64,000 bases of DNA from Siphonodentalium dalli (GCA_032622095.1 CP136062.1:158840875-158904874); one strand, 5' to 3'; shown: positions 1-11,482, numbered from the stretch's first letter. The notes: generated by a model not told the origin, from the letters alone. Numbers and translations: made by a program.

Positions 1-205
1 CCCGACATATTTCCCGTCCCGAGTTGACCATACATAACAAATTTCACATCGATGTCACCGCTGACTACCGAGATATCGCCCAAGGTCATATGTGGGTATC
101 CGTTTCAAGGTCAAGGTCACCTCGGGCGGACAAACTGACCCGACGAAAATCTCCCGCGTCCCTTGGAAAGTACGAAATTTCGTCTCGATATCCCCAGTTT
201 TGACC

Positions 206-700
206 TGCCGTATATTTTCACTAAAGTAGATAAAAGCTCTTTAATAGCGACGCCTCATATACAAACGCTCATTAATTATCATGCGATTAACCCATCAATC
301 CACATTACGGTGGCAGTTGAAGGGTGAAGGAGTGGTCGCACGGGCTCGCAAATGGTCCGAGTGCATTGCCTGTTGTTTTTGCCCTTACACAGCTAGTTTG
401 GGTTCAATCGGCCCAGCCGTTTTCGTCTCGATATCCCCAGTTTCCGAGACGGTCAAATGCCGTATATTTTCACTAAAGTAAATAAACGCTCTTTAATAGC
501 CACGCGTCATATACAAACGCTCATTAATTATCACGCGATTAACCCATCAATCCCCATGGCGGTGGTAGTTGAAGGGTGAATGTGTGGTCGCACGGGCTCG
601 CGAATGGTCCGTTGACACTTTCCGTGACTTTTTACCCTTAGATAGGAAATTTGGGATCAATCGGTCGAGCCGTTTTCGAGTCTATAAAGGACACAAATAT
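206..700 (+). repeat. Internal direct duplication of about 250 bp at the start of each unit
   Basis: The sequence from TGCCGTATATTTTCACTAAA at 206 recurs from 458 (offset about 252 bp). Shared blocks include CTCTTTAATAGC, ACAAACGCTCATTAATTATC, AACCCATCAATCC, GTTGAAGGGTGAA and GGTCGCACGGGCTCGC. The second copy is diverged and ends near 700. No coding sequence is supported: the 66-codon open frame at 281-481 recurs only because the DNA is copied. The same block begins each later unit, at about 7647, 15096, 22541, 29976 and 37371. Confidence 0.85.
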
Positions 701-772
701 ATACGGAAGTCTCAAACAATATAGTAGATTTATTATTCACGAGCAGTCAGCGTTCAGTGATTGTGACAAATA

Positions 773-913
773 ACGTGTACAAAGAAATGTGGTGATGGAC
801 TAGAATACTATAAGGGAACTTGTACTAATCCTGCCCCGACAAATGGTGGTAAACAATATCATGGTATCAGCATGAAGAGTGCAACGTGTAATACACAATC
901 TTGTATTGTTCCA
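773..913 (+). pseudogene. 5'-truncated TSP1 exon relic T, unit 1
   Basis: Translation gives the C-terminal two thirds of a TSR: TCTKKCGDGLEYYKGTC, then NPAPTNGGK and CNTQSCIVP. This matches the CxxxCGxG...C...NGG...C..C core of the intact exons. The WxxW strand is missing. In this frame TGA stops lie at 758-760 and 764-766, with no AG between them and 773, so no acceptor can restore it. The donor is also broken: CCAG is followed by TTGTG instead of GT in the usual phase. An intact 5' half probably lay upstream before the block was rearranged. Confidence 0.75.
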
Positions 914-1344
914 GTTGTGTACAAAATGTAACAGCACCACACATGCATCACCATTTGGAAGTATAAGAAAGCCATCATTTTCATTAACTATCAACCCGCA
1001 TGTTGTTACGAAGTTAAAGTCTGAGACTGAATCATTGTTTATAATGCACTTCAACTCGGGTTATTTACAAATATAGCCCATAGCATATATAACATTCATA
1101 TTATGCATGTCACACTTGGATTAGTAAGTGGAGGTTATAAGTTTAAAGGTGGTACCATGTTTGGAATATGTAGCACTTTATCATAAAGCAACTTAACTGG
1201 CAACTGAGTTGAGACAGTGATGAAACTTTGTTATTAGGTCTGAATTACAAGTGTAGATTATATAGTTATATGCAGAAACCCTATAACAATACTGAAAGAC
1301 TGTTCTTCCCTTATAAATATTTGAATGTGTTTTCTCTCGTGCAG

Positions 1345-1560
1345 TTAAAGGAAATTGGGGTGCGTGGTCACCAGTCGAGCCAGAAGGACCAGGTTACCCT
1401 ACAGACGGTAATAACGATGGACCTAAATGTAGTGCTAAATGTGGAGGTGGAGTGCAGAAATGGACCCGATCTTGTAACAAGCCAGCACCATTGAATGGCG
1501 GTGCAAATTGTGTAGGAAATACAATGAAATCGAAATCATGCAACACTAAGCTATGTCCAG
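1345..1560 (+). CDS. TSP1 domain exon A, unit 1 (internal exon)
   Basis: Internal exon of an extracellular multi-TSR protein: 216 nt, phase 1 at both ends. The acceptor is TTTTCTCTCGTGCAG|TT and the donor is CCAG|GTTAGT. Reading from the second complete codon gives GNWGAWSP, then about 20 Pro/Gly/Asp-rich residues, then CSAKCGGGVQKWTRSCNKPA, NGGANC and SCNTKLCP. This is a complete TSR core: one WxxW, six cysteines, a CGGG turn, and the W/R residues of the stacked layer. WGAW is a potential C-mannosylation site. The usual O-fucose site Cxx(S/T)C is absent, because CSAKC has Lys. TSRs generally mediate adhesion or matrix binding; the partner here is unknown. The sequence is a clear TSR family member, but I recognise no named protein. 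Confidence 0.87.
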
Positions 1561-2771
1561 GTTAGTTCACCCAGTTACCACATATTAAACTTTTATGTTT
1601 TACTAACAACGATATTGTTCTGTACATTAGTTTTTCCCAGATAAGATTAAGCGAAGTTTTTAAAAGGGTGAATGGATATTTGGAGTGGTTGTATTAAAAC
1701 ACTGACATATAACTCACCTTATATACACAGGTACTTCAATTATTTTAATCTCCATATATTTCTAAGAACAATTTCGATGATGTAATCTTTCTCCAATGTT
1801 TACCTGTTTTACTGGACTTTGATTGATAATGTAACAGAACTGTCCCAATGTTGACATAACTCTCGTTTTGACACACGGAATCTGGTCGTTGGAGTGTTAT
1901 TTTTAATAGAAATAATAACATTTCTGATCTATGTGTGGCATAATGAGCAGTTCTGTGAAGACACGAGTACCTTAAATTGTTCATGTTAATTATATCAAAG
2001 CAAAATTGTTTGTTATTTTTTAATGATAATTTGTGATGTTAATAGTTAACAAAATCAAATGACCTCACCCTGCTCTTTCATATTATGTTTACTTATGGTC
2101 ATATTAAGGGATATGTTTTCTTAACATTACAGTTTCCCACACACATTTCATAGATGTTTGAAAAGGGGGGATATTTGAAGTGGCTGTATTAAAACTCATA
2201 GTAACACAGGAGAGACTATTTTGTGAATAAGGTTATTAATACTGTGTGGGGATCAATAACAAAGGGGTGTGTAGCCTATATTTGTATGCTGATGAACTGA
2301 TAGATATCAACGTAGTAGAACAAGATAGTTTATGTTGTTTGAGGCTCAATAACCAGTGAGTGGTGGTATATGTGGTTGTTGCTCAGCTCACGAGATTCGC
2401 AATTCAAGCATTCAAAATATAGTAATAATTTTATTGAAATGTCTCGTCTCATAAATTTTTAGACAAATTAATCTCTGCTTGGCCAATTGCTGAATTTGGT
2501 CGTCGAATAAGTGTGTTCATATGCCATGTCCTCAATGATGATACCTTCTTTACAGACGTTCATGCGCATTACTATTCGTGTTATATCAATGTTGCCAACA
2601 CATGCGTCCCTTAAATATTTCATGTTAATAGATTATTGCACAATATTCATATATATCTTTATTTCCTCCATCTAGGAGAGTATGGTTTACAAAATTATAA
2701 CATAGTAATATAGAAAGGAAAATAGATAATTATTCCCGCCACTATGAGGCACAAGCACTCATCCAATCAAC

Positions 2772-3102
2772 CTTGCACGGGCACACAATCTCATCAGCAT
2801 GCATCCTTATCCATGTATACACATATACATACAAAAGTATATACATACATACACACGCACACCCTCCCTCACACATAAACACCCTTACATACACACATGT
2901 ATACATACGTCCATACAACACAAATATAAACCTTATTTACACTGGTGCACAATCATGTTGTGGGGTTAAGGAGACGATCACTCGATCTTTTCGACAATCC
3001 CGGGCGCTTTGCGCCCACCCACTCTCTCATGCACAATCATACTTATGCACACACAGGCGCGCACACAAGCGTCCACTTACACGCGCACACATATATATAC
3101 TC
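2772..3102. repeat. CA/TACA-rich simple-sequence tract
   Basis: Low-complexity DNA of CACA and TACA words (ACATACATACACACGCACAC and similar), with a small perfect hairpin GGGCGC-TTT-GCGCCC inside it (about 3003-3017). The 128-codon open frame across it encodes only His/Thr/Tyr-rich low complexity and is not credible as a protein. Other copies: about 10220-10550, 17668-17998, 25113-25443, 32507-32837, 39958-40288, 43923-44253 and 47888-48218. Confidence 0.85.
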
Positions 3103-3786
3103 AACTACAAAAACAACGAACAAAATATACCTGGATTGATGCCCAGTATTTTTGTATAAGAAAATGCCTATAAGGTACCGTCCCTTAGTTGATTACTACC
3201 ACACATGCAGGCAAACATTCACAAGAGATATGCAGGACATGCCGAAACACGGAATTCACGGGGAACTGAATGAAAGATAATCGACTTGAGTTAGTCAGTT
3301 TATAGTAAACGTGGTCAAATGTTCACCAGTAATTTAAGTAAACTCACACTTTTCTCAATATAACTCATAACAATTTAGACACGGAATGGGCAGGAGCCGG
3401 GACCAAAGAATCATTTTGCACCAATACCACTTAATCAACTCGAACGGCGGCGGTGGATATTCTAGTTAAGAACATGCGTGTATCAGTATCTACAGATCTA
3501 CTGTGTGTGACCCACATTATGTGAGTAGAGGAGGGATGCCCTATAGCAGAAGAGTCCACAATTAGAGGTACCATGTCTTACCTACCGGAAGCTGACATAA
3601 GCTAATGATAGGTAGAGCACTCTGCTGTATAGGCAGTTTCTGATATAGTCATAAAGAGTAGGAAAATAAAAGATAGCAGAAACCCAGAGAACACATAAAA
3701 ATTTCGTGTTATGATTTATATTTCATAATAATATTTAATTTAATCATTGTATGATAACGTTATGTGAAAAAGAAATAATCAAAAAA

Positions 3787-4034
3787 GCGAGGCCATATGT
3801 CGCCTCGCATATATAAGAGAATGCATTGGCCTAAAAAAATCATTTTTTACACTTTTTACCATTTTTTCTTACATTCTTTAACAATTTTATAATTTTTTCT
3901 CACATTTTTTAACAATTTTTATAATATATTTCTACATTCTTTGACATATTTTTAATATGTGTTAAGCCAATGCATTCTCTTATATATGCGAGGCGACCTA
4001 TGGTCGACTCGCATATATACGAGAATGCATTGGC
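3787..4034. repeat. Foldback (MITE-like) element with a third arm, unit 1
   Basis: The left arm 3799-3834 and right arm 3962-3997 are inverted repeats of 36 bp with one mismatch (core GAGAATGCATTGGC and its complement), flanking about 127 bp of T-rich spacer. A third, direct-orientation copy of the left arm (4003-4034, two changes) sits 5 nt after the right arm, so right and third arms form a stem of about 32 bp with loop CTATG. Another small stem (GCGAGGC/GCCTCGC) lies at 3787. No transposase or clear target duplication is visible. Confidence 0.8.
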
Positions 4035-4364
4035 ACAGGGCCGTTATGTTGGGTAAAGGGTTAAACCCTTCTACTCGTTGAACTCCTGTATAGGTATCTA
4101 GTGCAAAAGGCAACAAAGGCAAAGTATTATATTAGATTCTCCTAATTATGCAATTATAGATATATGACATGTATCTCAAGTTTCGAAACTAAACACTATG
4201 CTATTATTTTATTTGAACTTGAAGTTGAATTTGAGCAATGTATTATATATTTTCATTGTATACCTGTCCACAGCACCGCTTGCGCAATGTCAGTAATTGC
4301 GGTGTCCCTGTTTTTATGACGGTGTGACAGAGGCAGACACATTACATAAGCATTCCTTTTCCTG

Positions 4365-4700
4365 TCACAACTCAATCAATACTCCCTCCTTTGAATAAGT
4401 CCAATGAGCAGTCGTTGGCTCATTTTGCCAAGGACACGACACAACTTTGCTGTTAAAAATTAAACATTGCTTGATCGCTACAAAATATGGCTGCAGGGTT
4501 GTCTTCAGCATGAGCAGTGGGTCATTCACCTGTGATTTTCCCTCAACTTTGATCAAAATCGAAGCGTCTGCGGTCGCACTTAATGTGACTATATAGTTTT
4601 TGAGTCTCGTCGGCAACACCTCTTGACCATTGTACAAACCACAAGCTATACAATTATATATCAAATGCACCCGTTTAAGCATCACCAAGTTGCTTTCCAT
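4365..4700 (-). other. Conserved antisense open frame, 111 codons (doubtful)
   Basis: Minus-strand frame from ATG (context GTAATGG) to TGA, open in all five full units (also 11813-12148, 19261-19596, 26698-27033 and 34100-34435). The composition looks protein-like, for example NYIVTLSATADASILIKVEG. The differences I can see are two synonymous sites and one Arg-to-Gln (unit 3). In an array this homogeneous, openness is weak evidence. No domain is recognised, and it lies in the A-L intron, antisense to the gene. Confidence 0.2.
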
Positions 4701-4760
4701 TACAAGACAATACTATTGTTGAATTCACAGTTTAATAAGAAACAATGCATTCCATTTCAG

Positions 4761-4814
4761 TAATTGAACCATCACCACTGCCACCCACAGTGCGACCAAC
4801 AACACCAGCGCCAG
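4761..4814 (+). CDS. Pro/Thr-rich linker exon L, unit 1
   Basis: 54-nt exon, phase 1 at both ends, so it joins in frame to exon A on either side. The acceptor is CATTCCATTTCAG|TA and the donor is CCAG|GTATGT. It encodes IEPSPLPPTVRPTTPAP, with Val codons formed at both junctions. The composition (7 Pro, 3 Thr, 1 Ser) is typical of an extended, possibly O-glycosylated, mucin-like spacer between globular domains. The exact phase match to the TSR exons, the good donor and one copy per unit support a real exon. Its small size means transcript evidence would be decisive. Confidence 0.75.
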
Positions 4815-6659
4815 GTATGTTCAATAAAATTACTGCTAAAATACGGATTGCTGACCAGTTTCTGACAAGTGAGACTGTGCACCATTACTTAGCAACGCAG
4901 TACAATATACATCAATTGTTAACTCGGCAGTTGTCAGGTCACGGTGTTTAATCGCCCCACCCAAATATTGGTCAAAATGTTCAATAGTTAGAAAAGTGCC
5001 TCACACAACATTTGGTGGAACTTTTACACAAAATATAGGTTGAAATTGTTCTCATTGTTTGATTTTCAGTGATTTGTGGGGAATTTGTTAAATTTATACC
5101 GACAGCAGTATGTTTTCCGACTTTTGTTAAAAGACTGAAATGGCCACCAGTTGGAAATTTCCAACTTTCTTTAGGGGGAATATTTACGTGGCAACCGTTG
5201 GAAATATCCAATAGTTCGAAAGTTTGAGGTACCAGCTGGAAACTCCAACCAACGGGGTAGGTTTGCAAGAGCAACAGTGTGAACCTAGTAGTTTGGTTTG
5301 GTCAGGATCAATGGTGCAGTATACATTCCAAGGTAGACACCCCAACGTGTACTTTCTAGCCACTTCCATGTGTATTGTTTTAATTCAATTAAATTAGTTA
5401 ACATTCTTATCAACATATATTTGTTCGACAATATTGGAATCAGTGGCATGTAAATGCAAATATTAATTGCAGTGGCTACAGGCAAACATTTAATATGTAT
5501 GTATAATATTTGCATATAGAAATGGCATAATCATATGTATATCATCATATTTATCTCATATATCGGATTATTGTATTTTTTTCCAATTTTCCAATGTTTT
5601 TTCAATAATATCTACTAGATTAGATTATGCTGTATGGAACTGGTTCAGAATGGTGACTTCATTGTGTATTGCTCATGTTAACTTACCAATGGAGCTATGG
5701 AATATGCCACTCATGTGTTCCCAAAAATAGATTTTACAAAATGTGGTATAAAAGTCACCATGTGGTGTTCTGGTCATATTTCAACAATCAATGCGCAGAA
5801 CTGCGTATCTCTTTATCTCAAAGTGGTAGCCAAACTTGCTGCCAAAATATGGACAATGGTAAATATTGCCCCAGCAGGCCATGTATTCGATTACAATCTG
5901 TGCTCGATGAATAAAAATGGTTATTCTGTCTTATTGACATTGAATACCAACATTTCTGATACACTTTGGTTAACTGTTCCTATTGTAGCCATTGATATTG
6001 CCAGAATTATTGGAATTTTCTCTCACAATCTTGGTATAAAAATAGGCAAAAAATCACTTTTAAGGTTTCGACCATTTATTCAAGTAAACTTAAACTGTCT
6101 TTGGTATCAAATGTGTTTATTGTTTTGACAAGACTTGAATGCATTACACTGAGGTGTTTTCAGACCAAATAATCAAGATGGCTTGAAAAATAGCAACCAC
6201 ATTTGGTAAAAACATTTGATTATTGCACATATATCTCAAAATGGTAGCAAATTGTGACTCACTTAGTTATTAAATATTTTAATTAATCAACTGACAACTG
6301 TATTCTATTCTGGTTGTCCCAGTGTCTTATGGGCCGTGACAAACTGAATTTAAAGGATTCAGTATGTAACTTTGCCGAAAACATCTTTTGGGATGCTGGC
6401 CATTTTTTAACAGAAATGGACAGAACAATGAAATTGATCTGAAAGGGGCCATATTGTAAGGCTACTCTGCCCCAATAACATAAAAACTCTGGACCATTGG
6501 CAACCAAATTGATTGACTAATGTCAGGAAAACAGTTTCATCCGTTTCGCATATAGCATGCCAGCAAGATGTAGAACTCTCTGACAGTACCTCTCCGTCAA
6601 TTAACATATCCTTGAGTTATTGTGGAGAGCGAAAGCCACCCAGTGGTACACATGTACAA

Positions 6660-7300
6660 TCCACATAGGGCCACAGTGTTACTCTATATATATACATACA
6701 TAACACATAAATGACCATGTAACCACTCGCTTTATATACATACACCTCACCCATGACCATACACCCACACTTGGGTATACTCGTACACCTCACAATTGAC
6801 AATACAGCCACGAGTTACCATGCATGTACACCATGTATACTCCTACTCTTCACTCATGCCACATATAGTCACCACATGTATATATATTCACCACATTCGT
6901 GATCATAGTGTCACCTCTTGTATAATATTCGCCTCAACATTGGCCATACAATCTCTCCATCTATATCAATTTGCCACACCATGGCGATATAGCCACTCAA
7001 GATATACATATACACTACAACCATAGCAGTAGCATCACTTATACACATCACCAAATGTAAAACATCCCTTCCATATCTACAAATACCCACAAACATGGTC
7101 ATGCATACACTTCAGACTTGCATATACACCTAACTCGTGACAATTCAGCCACTCTATATATACCAAATTCGTGGTCATACAGCTACTCTTTGTTCAACTA
7201 TCGACATTAGCCACTTAATATATACATGCACTGTGTGTAATGATGTACACCTCGCCCATCCCATATAATCACCACAGGTACAAACCGACACCTCGCGATT
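6660..7300. repeat. Degenerate CA/TA-rich minisatellite
   Basis: Roughly 50-60-bp reiterations of a degenerate theme: TATATACATACA, a CACCTC or CACCAC word, then CCATGACCATA or GTGGTCATACAG, then CCACTC. Individual repeats are heavily diverged, so this is an old array carried along in each 7.4-kb unit. Copies: about 14109-14750, 21554-22195, 28992-29630 and 36394-37035. Open frames on both strands here are by-products of the repeat. Confidence 0.65.
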
Positions 7301-7365
7301 GGTCCCATGGCTTTGGTCGATCCATTAATTTTAGTTTTTCCAAGGTAACCCTGTACGTCGTTGCC

Positions 7366-7610
7366 ACCGCTGTTGCCCGAAATATCGCCCAAGGTCATTT
7401 TCGGGTACTCGTGTTAAGGTCATGTTGGGTGGACAAAATAACCCGACATATTTCCCGTCCCGAGTTGACCATACATAACAAATTTCCCATCGATGTCACC
7501 GCTGACTACCGAGATATCGCCCAATGTCATATGTGGGTATCCGTTTCAAGGTCAAGGTCACCTCGGGCGGACAAACTGACCCGACGAAAATCTCCCGCGT
7601 CCCTTGGAAA
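7366..7610 (+). repeat. Two diverged monomers of about 133 bp with AGGTCA motifs
   Basis: Two related segments, about 7366-7498 and 7499-7610, share CCGCTG, ATATCGCCCAA, GTCAT, GGTA, GACAAA and CCCGAC in the same order. They contain several AGGTCA half-sites and are CpG-rich compared with the surrounding AT-rich intron. Copies sit at every 7.4-kb unit junction; the window opens inside the second monomer. Confidence 0.7.
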
Positions 7611-8213
7611 GTACGAAATTTCGTCTCGATATCCCCAGTTTTGACCTGCCGTATATTTTCACTAAAGTAGATAAAAGCTCTTTAATAGCGACGCCTCATA
7701 TACAAACGCTCATTAATTATCATGCGATTAACCCATCAATCCACATTACGGTGGCAGTTGAAGGGTGAAGGAGTGGTCGCACGGGCTCGCAAATGGTCCG
7801 AGTGCATTGCCTGTTGTTTTTGCCCTTACACAGCTAGTTTGGGTTCAATCGGCCCAGCCGTTTTCGTCTCGATATCCCCAGTTTCCGAGACGGTCAAATG
7901 CCGTATATTTTCACTAAAGTAAATAAACGCTCTTTAATAGCCACGCGTCATATACAAACGCTCATTAATTATCACGCGATTAACCCATCAATCCCCATGG
8001 CGGTGGTAGTTGAAGGGTGAATGTGTGGTCGCACGGGCTCGCGAATGGTCCGTTGACACTTTCCGTGACTTTTTACCCTTAGATAGGAAATTTGGGATCA
8101 ATCGGTCGAGCCGTTTTCGAATCTATAAAGGACACAAATATATACGGAAGTCTCAAACAATATAGTAGATTTATTATTCACGAGCAGTCAGCGTTCAGTG
8201 ATTGTGACAAATA

Positions 8214-8354
8214 ACGTGTACAAAGAAATGTGGTGATGGACTAGAATACTATAAGGGAACTTGTACTAATCCTGCCCCGACAAATGGTGGTAAACAATAT
8301 CATGGTATCAGCATGAAGAGTGCAACGTGTAATACACAATCTTGTATTGTTCCA
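8214..8354 (+). pseudogene. Truncated TSP1 relic T, unit 2
   Basis: Same as the unit 1 relic, with the same missing acceptor and upstream stops. Confidence 0.73.
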
Positions 8355-8785
8355 GTTGTGTACAAAATGTAACAGCACCACACATGCATCACCATTTGGA
8401 AGTATAAGAAAGCCATCATTTTCATTAACTATCAACCCGCATGTTGTTACGAAGTTAAAGTCTGAGACTGAATCATTGTTTATAATGCACTTCAACTCGG
8501 GTTATTTACAAATATAGCCCATAGCATATATAACATTCATATTATGCATGTCACACTTGGATTAGTAAGTGGAGGTTATAAGTTTAAAGGTGGTACCATG
8601 TTTGGAATATGTAGCACTTTATCATAAAGCAACTTAACTGGCAACTGAGTTGAGACAGTGATGAAACTTTGTTATTAGGTCTGAATTACAAGTGTAGATT
8701 ATATAGTTATATGCAGAAACCCTATAACAATACTGAAAGACTGTTCTTCCCTTATAAAGATTTGAATGTGTTTTCTCTCGTGCAG

Positions 8786-9001
8786 TTAAAGGAAATTGGG
8801 GTGCGTGGTCACCAGTCGAGCCAGAAGGACCAGGTTACCCTACAGACGGTAATAACGATGGACCTAAATGTAGTGCTAAATGTGGAGGTGGAGTGCAGAA
8901 ATGGACCCGATCTTGTAACAAGCCAGCACCATTGAATGGCGGTGCAAATTGTGTAGGAAATACAATGAAATCGAAATCATGCAACACTAAGCTATGTCCA
9001 G
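8786..9001 (+). CDS. TSP1 domain exon A, unit 2
   Basis: Encoded protein identical to the unit 1 copy, with the same acceptor and donor. The only nearby change is intronic (GAT for TAT about 25 nt before the acceptor). Confidence 0.86.
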
Positions 9002-11234
9002 GTTAGTTCACCCAGTTACCACATATTAAACTTTTATGTTTTACTAACAACGATATTGTTCTGTACAATTAGTTTTTCCCAGATAAGATTAAGAGAAGTT
9101 TTTAAAAGGGTGAATGGATATTTGGAGTGGTTGTATTAAAACACTGACATATAACTCACCTTATATACACAGGTACTTCAATTATTTTAATCTCCATATA
9201 TTTCTAAGAACAATTTCGATGATGTAATCTTTCTCCAATGTTTACCTGTTTTACTGGACTTTGATTGATAATGTAACAGAACTGTCCCAATGTTGACATA
9301 ACTCTCGTTTTGACACACGGAATCTGGTCGTTGGAGTGTTATTTTTAATAGAAATAATAACATTTCTGATCTATGTGTGGCATAATGAGCAGTTCTGTGA
9401 AGACACGAGTACCTTAAATTGTTCATGTTAATTATATCAAAGCAAAATATTCATTGTTTGTTATTTTTTAATGATAATTTGTGATGTTAATAGTTAACAA
9501 AATCAAATGACCTCACCCTGCTCTTTCATATTATGTTTACTTATGGTCATATTAAGGGATATGTTTTCTTAACATTACAGTATCCCACACACATTTCATA
9601 GATGTTTGAAAAGGGGGGATATTTGAAGTGGCTGTATTAAAACTCATAGTAACACAGGAGAGACTATTTTGTGAATAAGGTTATTAATATTGTGTGGGGA
9701 TCAATAACAAAGGGGTGTGTAGCCTATATTTGTAGGCTGATGAACTGATAGATATCAACGTAGTAGAACAAGATAGTTTATGTTGTTTGAGGCTCAATAA
9801 CCAGTGAGTGGTGGTATATGTGGTTGTTGCTCAGCTCACGAGATTCGCAATTCAAGCATTCAAAATATAGTAATAATTTTATTGAAATGTCTCGTCTCAT
9901 AAATTTTTAGACAAATTAATCTCTGCTTGGCCAATTGCTGAATTTGGTCGTCGAATAAGTGTGTTCATATGCCATGTCCTCAATGATGATACCTTCTTTA
10001 CAGACGTTCATGCGCATTACTATTCGTGTTATATCAATGTTGCCAACACATGCGTCCCTTAAATATTTCATGTTAATAGATTATTGCACAATATTCATAT
10101 ATATCTTTATTTCCTCCATCTAGGAGAGTATGGTTTACAAAATTATAACATAGTAATATAGAAAGGAAAATAGATAATTATTCCCGCCACTATGAGGCAC
10201 AAGCACTCATCCAATCAACCTAGCACGGGCACACAATCTCATCAGCATGCATCCTAATCCATGTATACACATATACATACAAAAGTATATACATACATAC
10301 ACACGCACACCCTCCCTCACACATAAACACCCTTACATACACACATGTATACATACGTCCATACAACACAAATATAAACCTTATTTACACTGGTGCACAA
10401 TCATGTTGTGGGGTTAAGGAGACGATCACTCGATCTTTTCGACAATCCCGGGCGCTTTGCGCCCACCCACTCTCTCATGCACAATCATACTTATGCACAC
10501 ACAGGCGCGCACACAAGCGTCCACTTACACGCGCACACATATATATACTCAACTACAAAAACAACGAACAAAATATACCTGGATTGATGCCCAGTATTTT
10601 TGTATAAGAAAATGCCTATAAGGTACCGTCCCTTAGTTGATTACTACCACACATGCAGGCAAACATTCACAAGAGATATGCAGGACATGCCGAAACACGG
10701 AATTCACGGGGAACTGAATGAAAGATAATCGACTTGAGTTAGTCAGTTTATAGTAAACGTGGTCAAATGTTCACCAGTAATTTAAGTAAACTCACACTTT
10801 TCTCAATATAACTCATAACAATTTAGACACGGAATGGGCAGGAGCCGGGACCAAAGAATCATTTTGCACCAATACCACTTAATCAACTCGAACGGCGGCG
10901 GTGGATATTCTAGTTAAGAACATGCGTGTATCAGTATCTACAGATCTACTGTGTGTGACCCACATTATGTGAGTAGAGGAGGGATGCCCTATAGCAGAAG
11001 AGTCCACAATTAGAGGTACCATGTCTTACCTACCGGAAGCTGACATAAGCTAATGATAGGTAGAGCACTCTGCTGTATAGGCAGTTTCTGATATAGTCAT
11101 AAAGAGTAGGAAAATAAAAGATAGCAGAAACCCAGAGAACACATAAAAATTTCGTGTTATGATTTATATTTCATAATAATATTTAATTTAATCATTGTAT
11201 GATAACGTTATGTGAAAAAGAAATAATCAAAAAA

Positions 11235-11482
11235 GCGAGTCCATATGTTGCCTCGCATATATAAGAGAATGCATTGGCCTAAAAAAATCATTTTTTACAC
11301 TTTTTACCATTTTTTCTTACATTCTTTAACAATTTTATAATTTTTTCTCACATTTTTTAACAATTTTTATAATATATTTCTACATTCTTTGACATATTTT
11401 TAATATGTGTTAAGCCAATGCATTCTCTTATATATGCGAGGCGACCTATGGTCGACTCGCATATATACGAGAATGCATTGGC
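11235..11482. repeat. Foldback element, unit 2
   Basis: As in unit 1, but GTTGCCTCGC replaces GTCGCCTCGC in the left arm and GCGAGTC replaces GCGAGGC at the left edge, weakening the small stem. Confidence 0.8.

Larger units (their letters stand above)
1561..4760 (+). other. Intron between exons A and L, unit 1
   Basis: About 3.2 kb of AT-rich, apparently noncoding DNA containing the CA/TACA tract and foldback hairpin listed separately. Near 3536-3637 TGCCCTATAGCAGAAGAGT faces GCACTCTGCTGTATAGGCA as an imperfect inverted repeat. A minus-strand 111-codon frame (4365-4700) is open in all five units. Equivalent introns: 9002-12208, 16451-19656, 23896-27093 and 31296-34495. Confidence 0.7.
1..7441 (+). 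repeat. 7.4-kb tandem unit 1 (T relic + A exon + L exon)
   Basis: First of five full head-to-tail units, phased on the anchor CCCGACATATTTCCCGTCCC at positions 1, 7442, 14891, 22336, 29771 and, with a small change, 37176. Contents in order: short internal tandem repeats (1-700), truncated TSR relic T (773-913), TSR exon A (1345-1560), CA/TACA-rich tract (2772-3102), foldback hairpin (3787-4034), linker exon L (4761-4814), unique intron, and a degenerate minisatellite (about 6660-7300). Copies differ from one another by scattered SNPs and small indels, so amplification or homogenisation is recent. The window starts inside the array, so more units probably lie to the left. Confidence 0.95.
4815..8785 (+). 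other. Intron between exon L of unit 1 and exon A of unit 2
   Basis: About 4 kb. It holds a perfect 18-bp palindrome (5149-5166), single-copy AT-rich sequence to about 6600, the degenerate CA-rich minisatellite, the CpG-richer unit junction and relic T (8214-8354). Open frames at 5669-5914 and 5697-6128 recur in each unit, but the second changes length through a 4-bp insertion in unit 2, and neither shows splice or domain support. I see no gene here. Confidence 0.65.

Noticed and set aside
800-1054. 84-codon minus-strand frame opposite relic T
   Set aside because: It is the antisense shadow of the TSR relic and flanking intron; in unit 5 its C-terminus changes completely with the 35-bp deletion.
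2773-3159. 128-codon open frame in the CA-rich tract, repeated in most units
   Set aside because: It encodes only low-complexity His/Thr/Tyr/Ile from CACA/TACA repeats, and a T-to-A change at CATCCTTATCC/CATCCTAATCC and other changes are tolerated freely. No splice or domain support.
3588-3660. tRNA-like stretch (GGTAGAGCACTCTGCT with a short stem)
   Set aside because: It resembles a D-arm and part of an anticodon arm, but there is no GGTTCRANTCC B box downstream and no acceptor stem. At most it is a very old tRNA-derived SINE fragment.
5066-5230. Possible extra exon after TTTGATTTTCAG
   Set aside because: A frame of about 50 codons is open after the acceptor, but I find no donor in the phase used by the other exons and no domain-like content.
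5697-6128. 143-codon open frame recurring in each 7.4-kb unit
   Set aside because: It becomes 159 codons in unit 2 through a 4-bp insertion. The text is built from AAAATGGTAGCC/CCAAAATATGG-type noncoding words, and no domain or splice context is seen.
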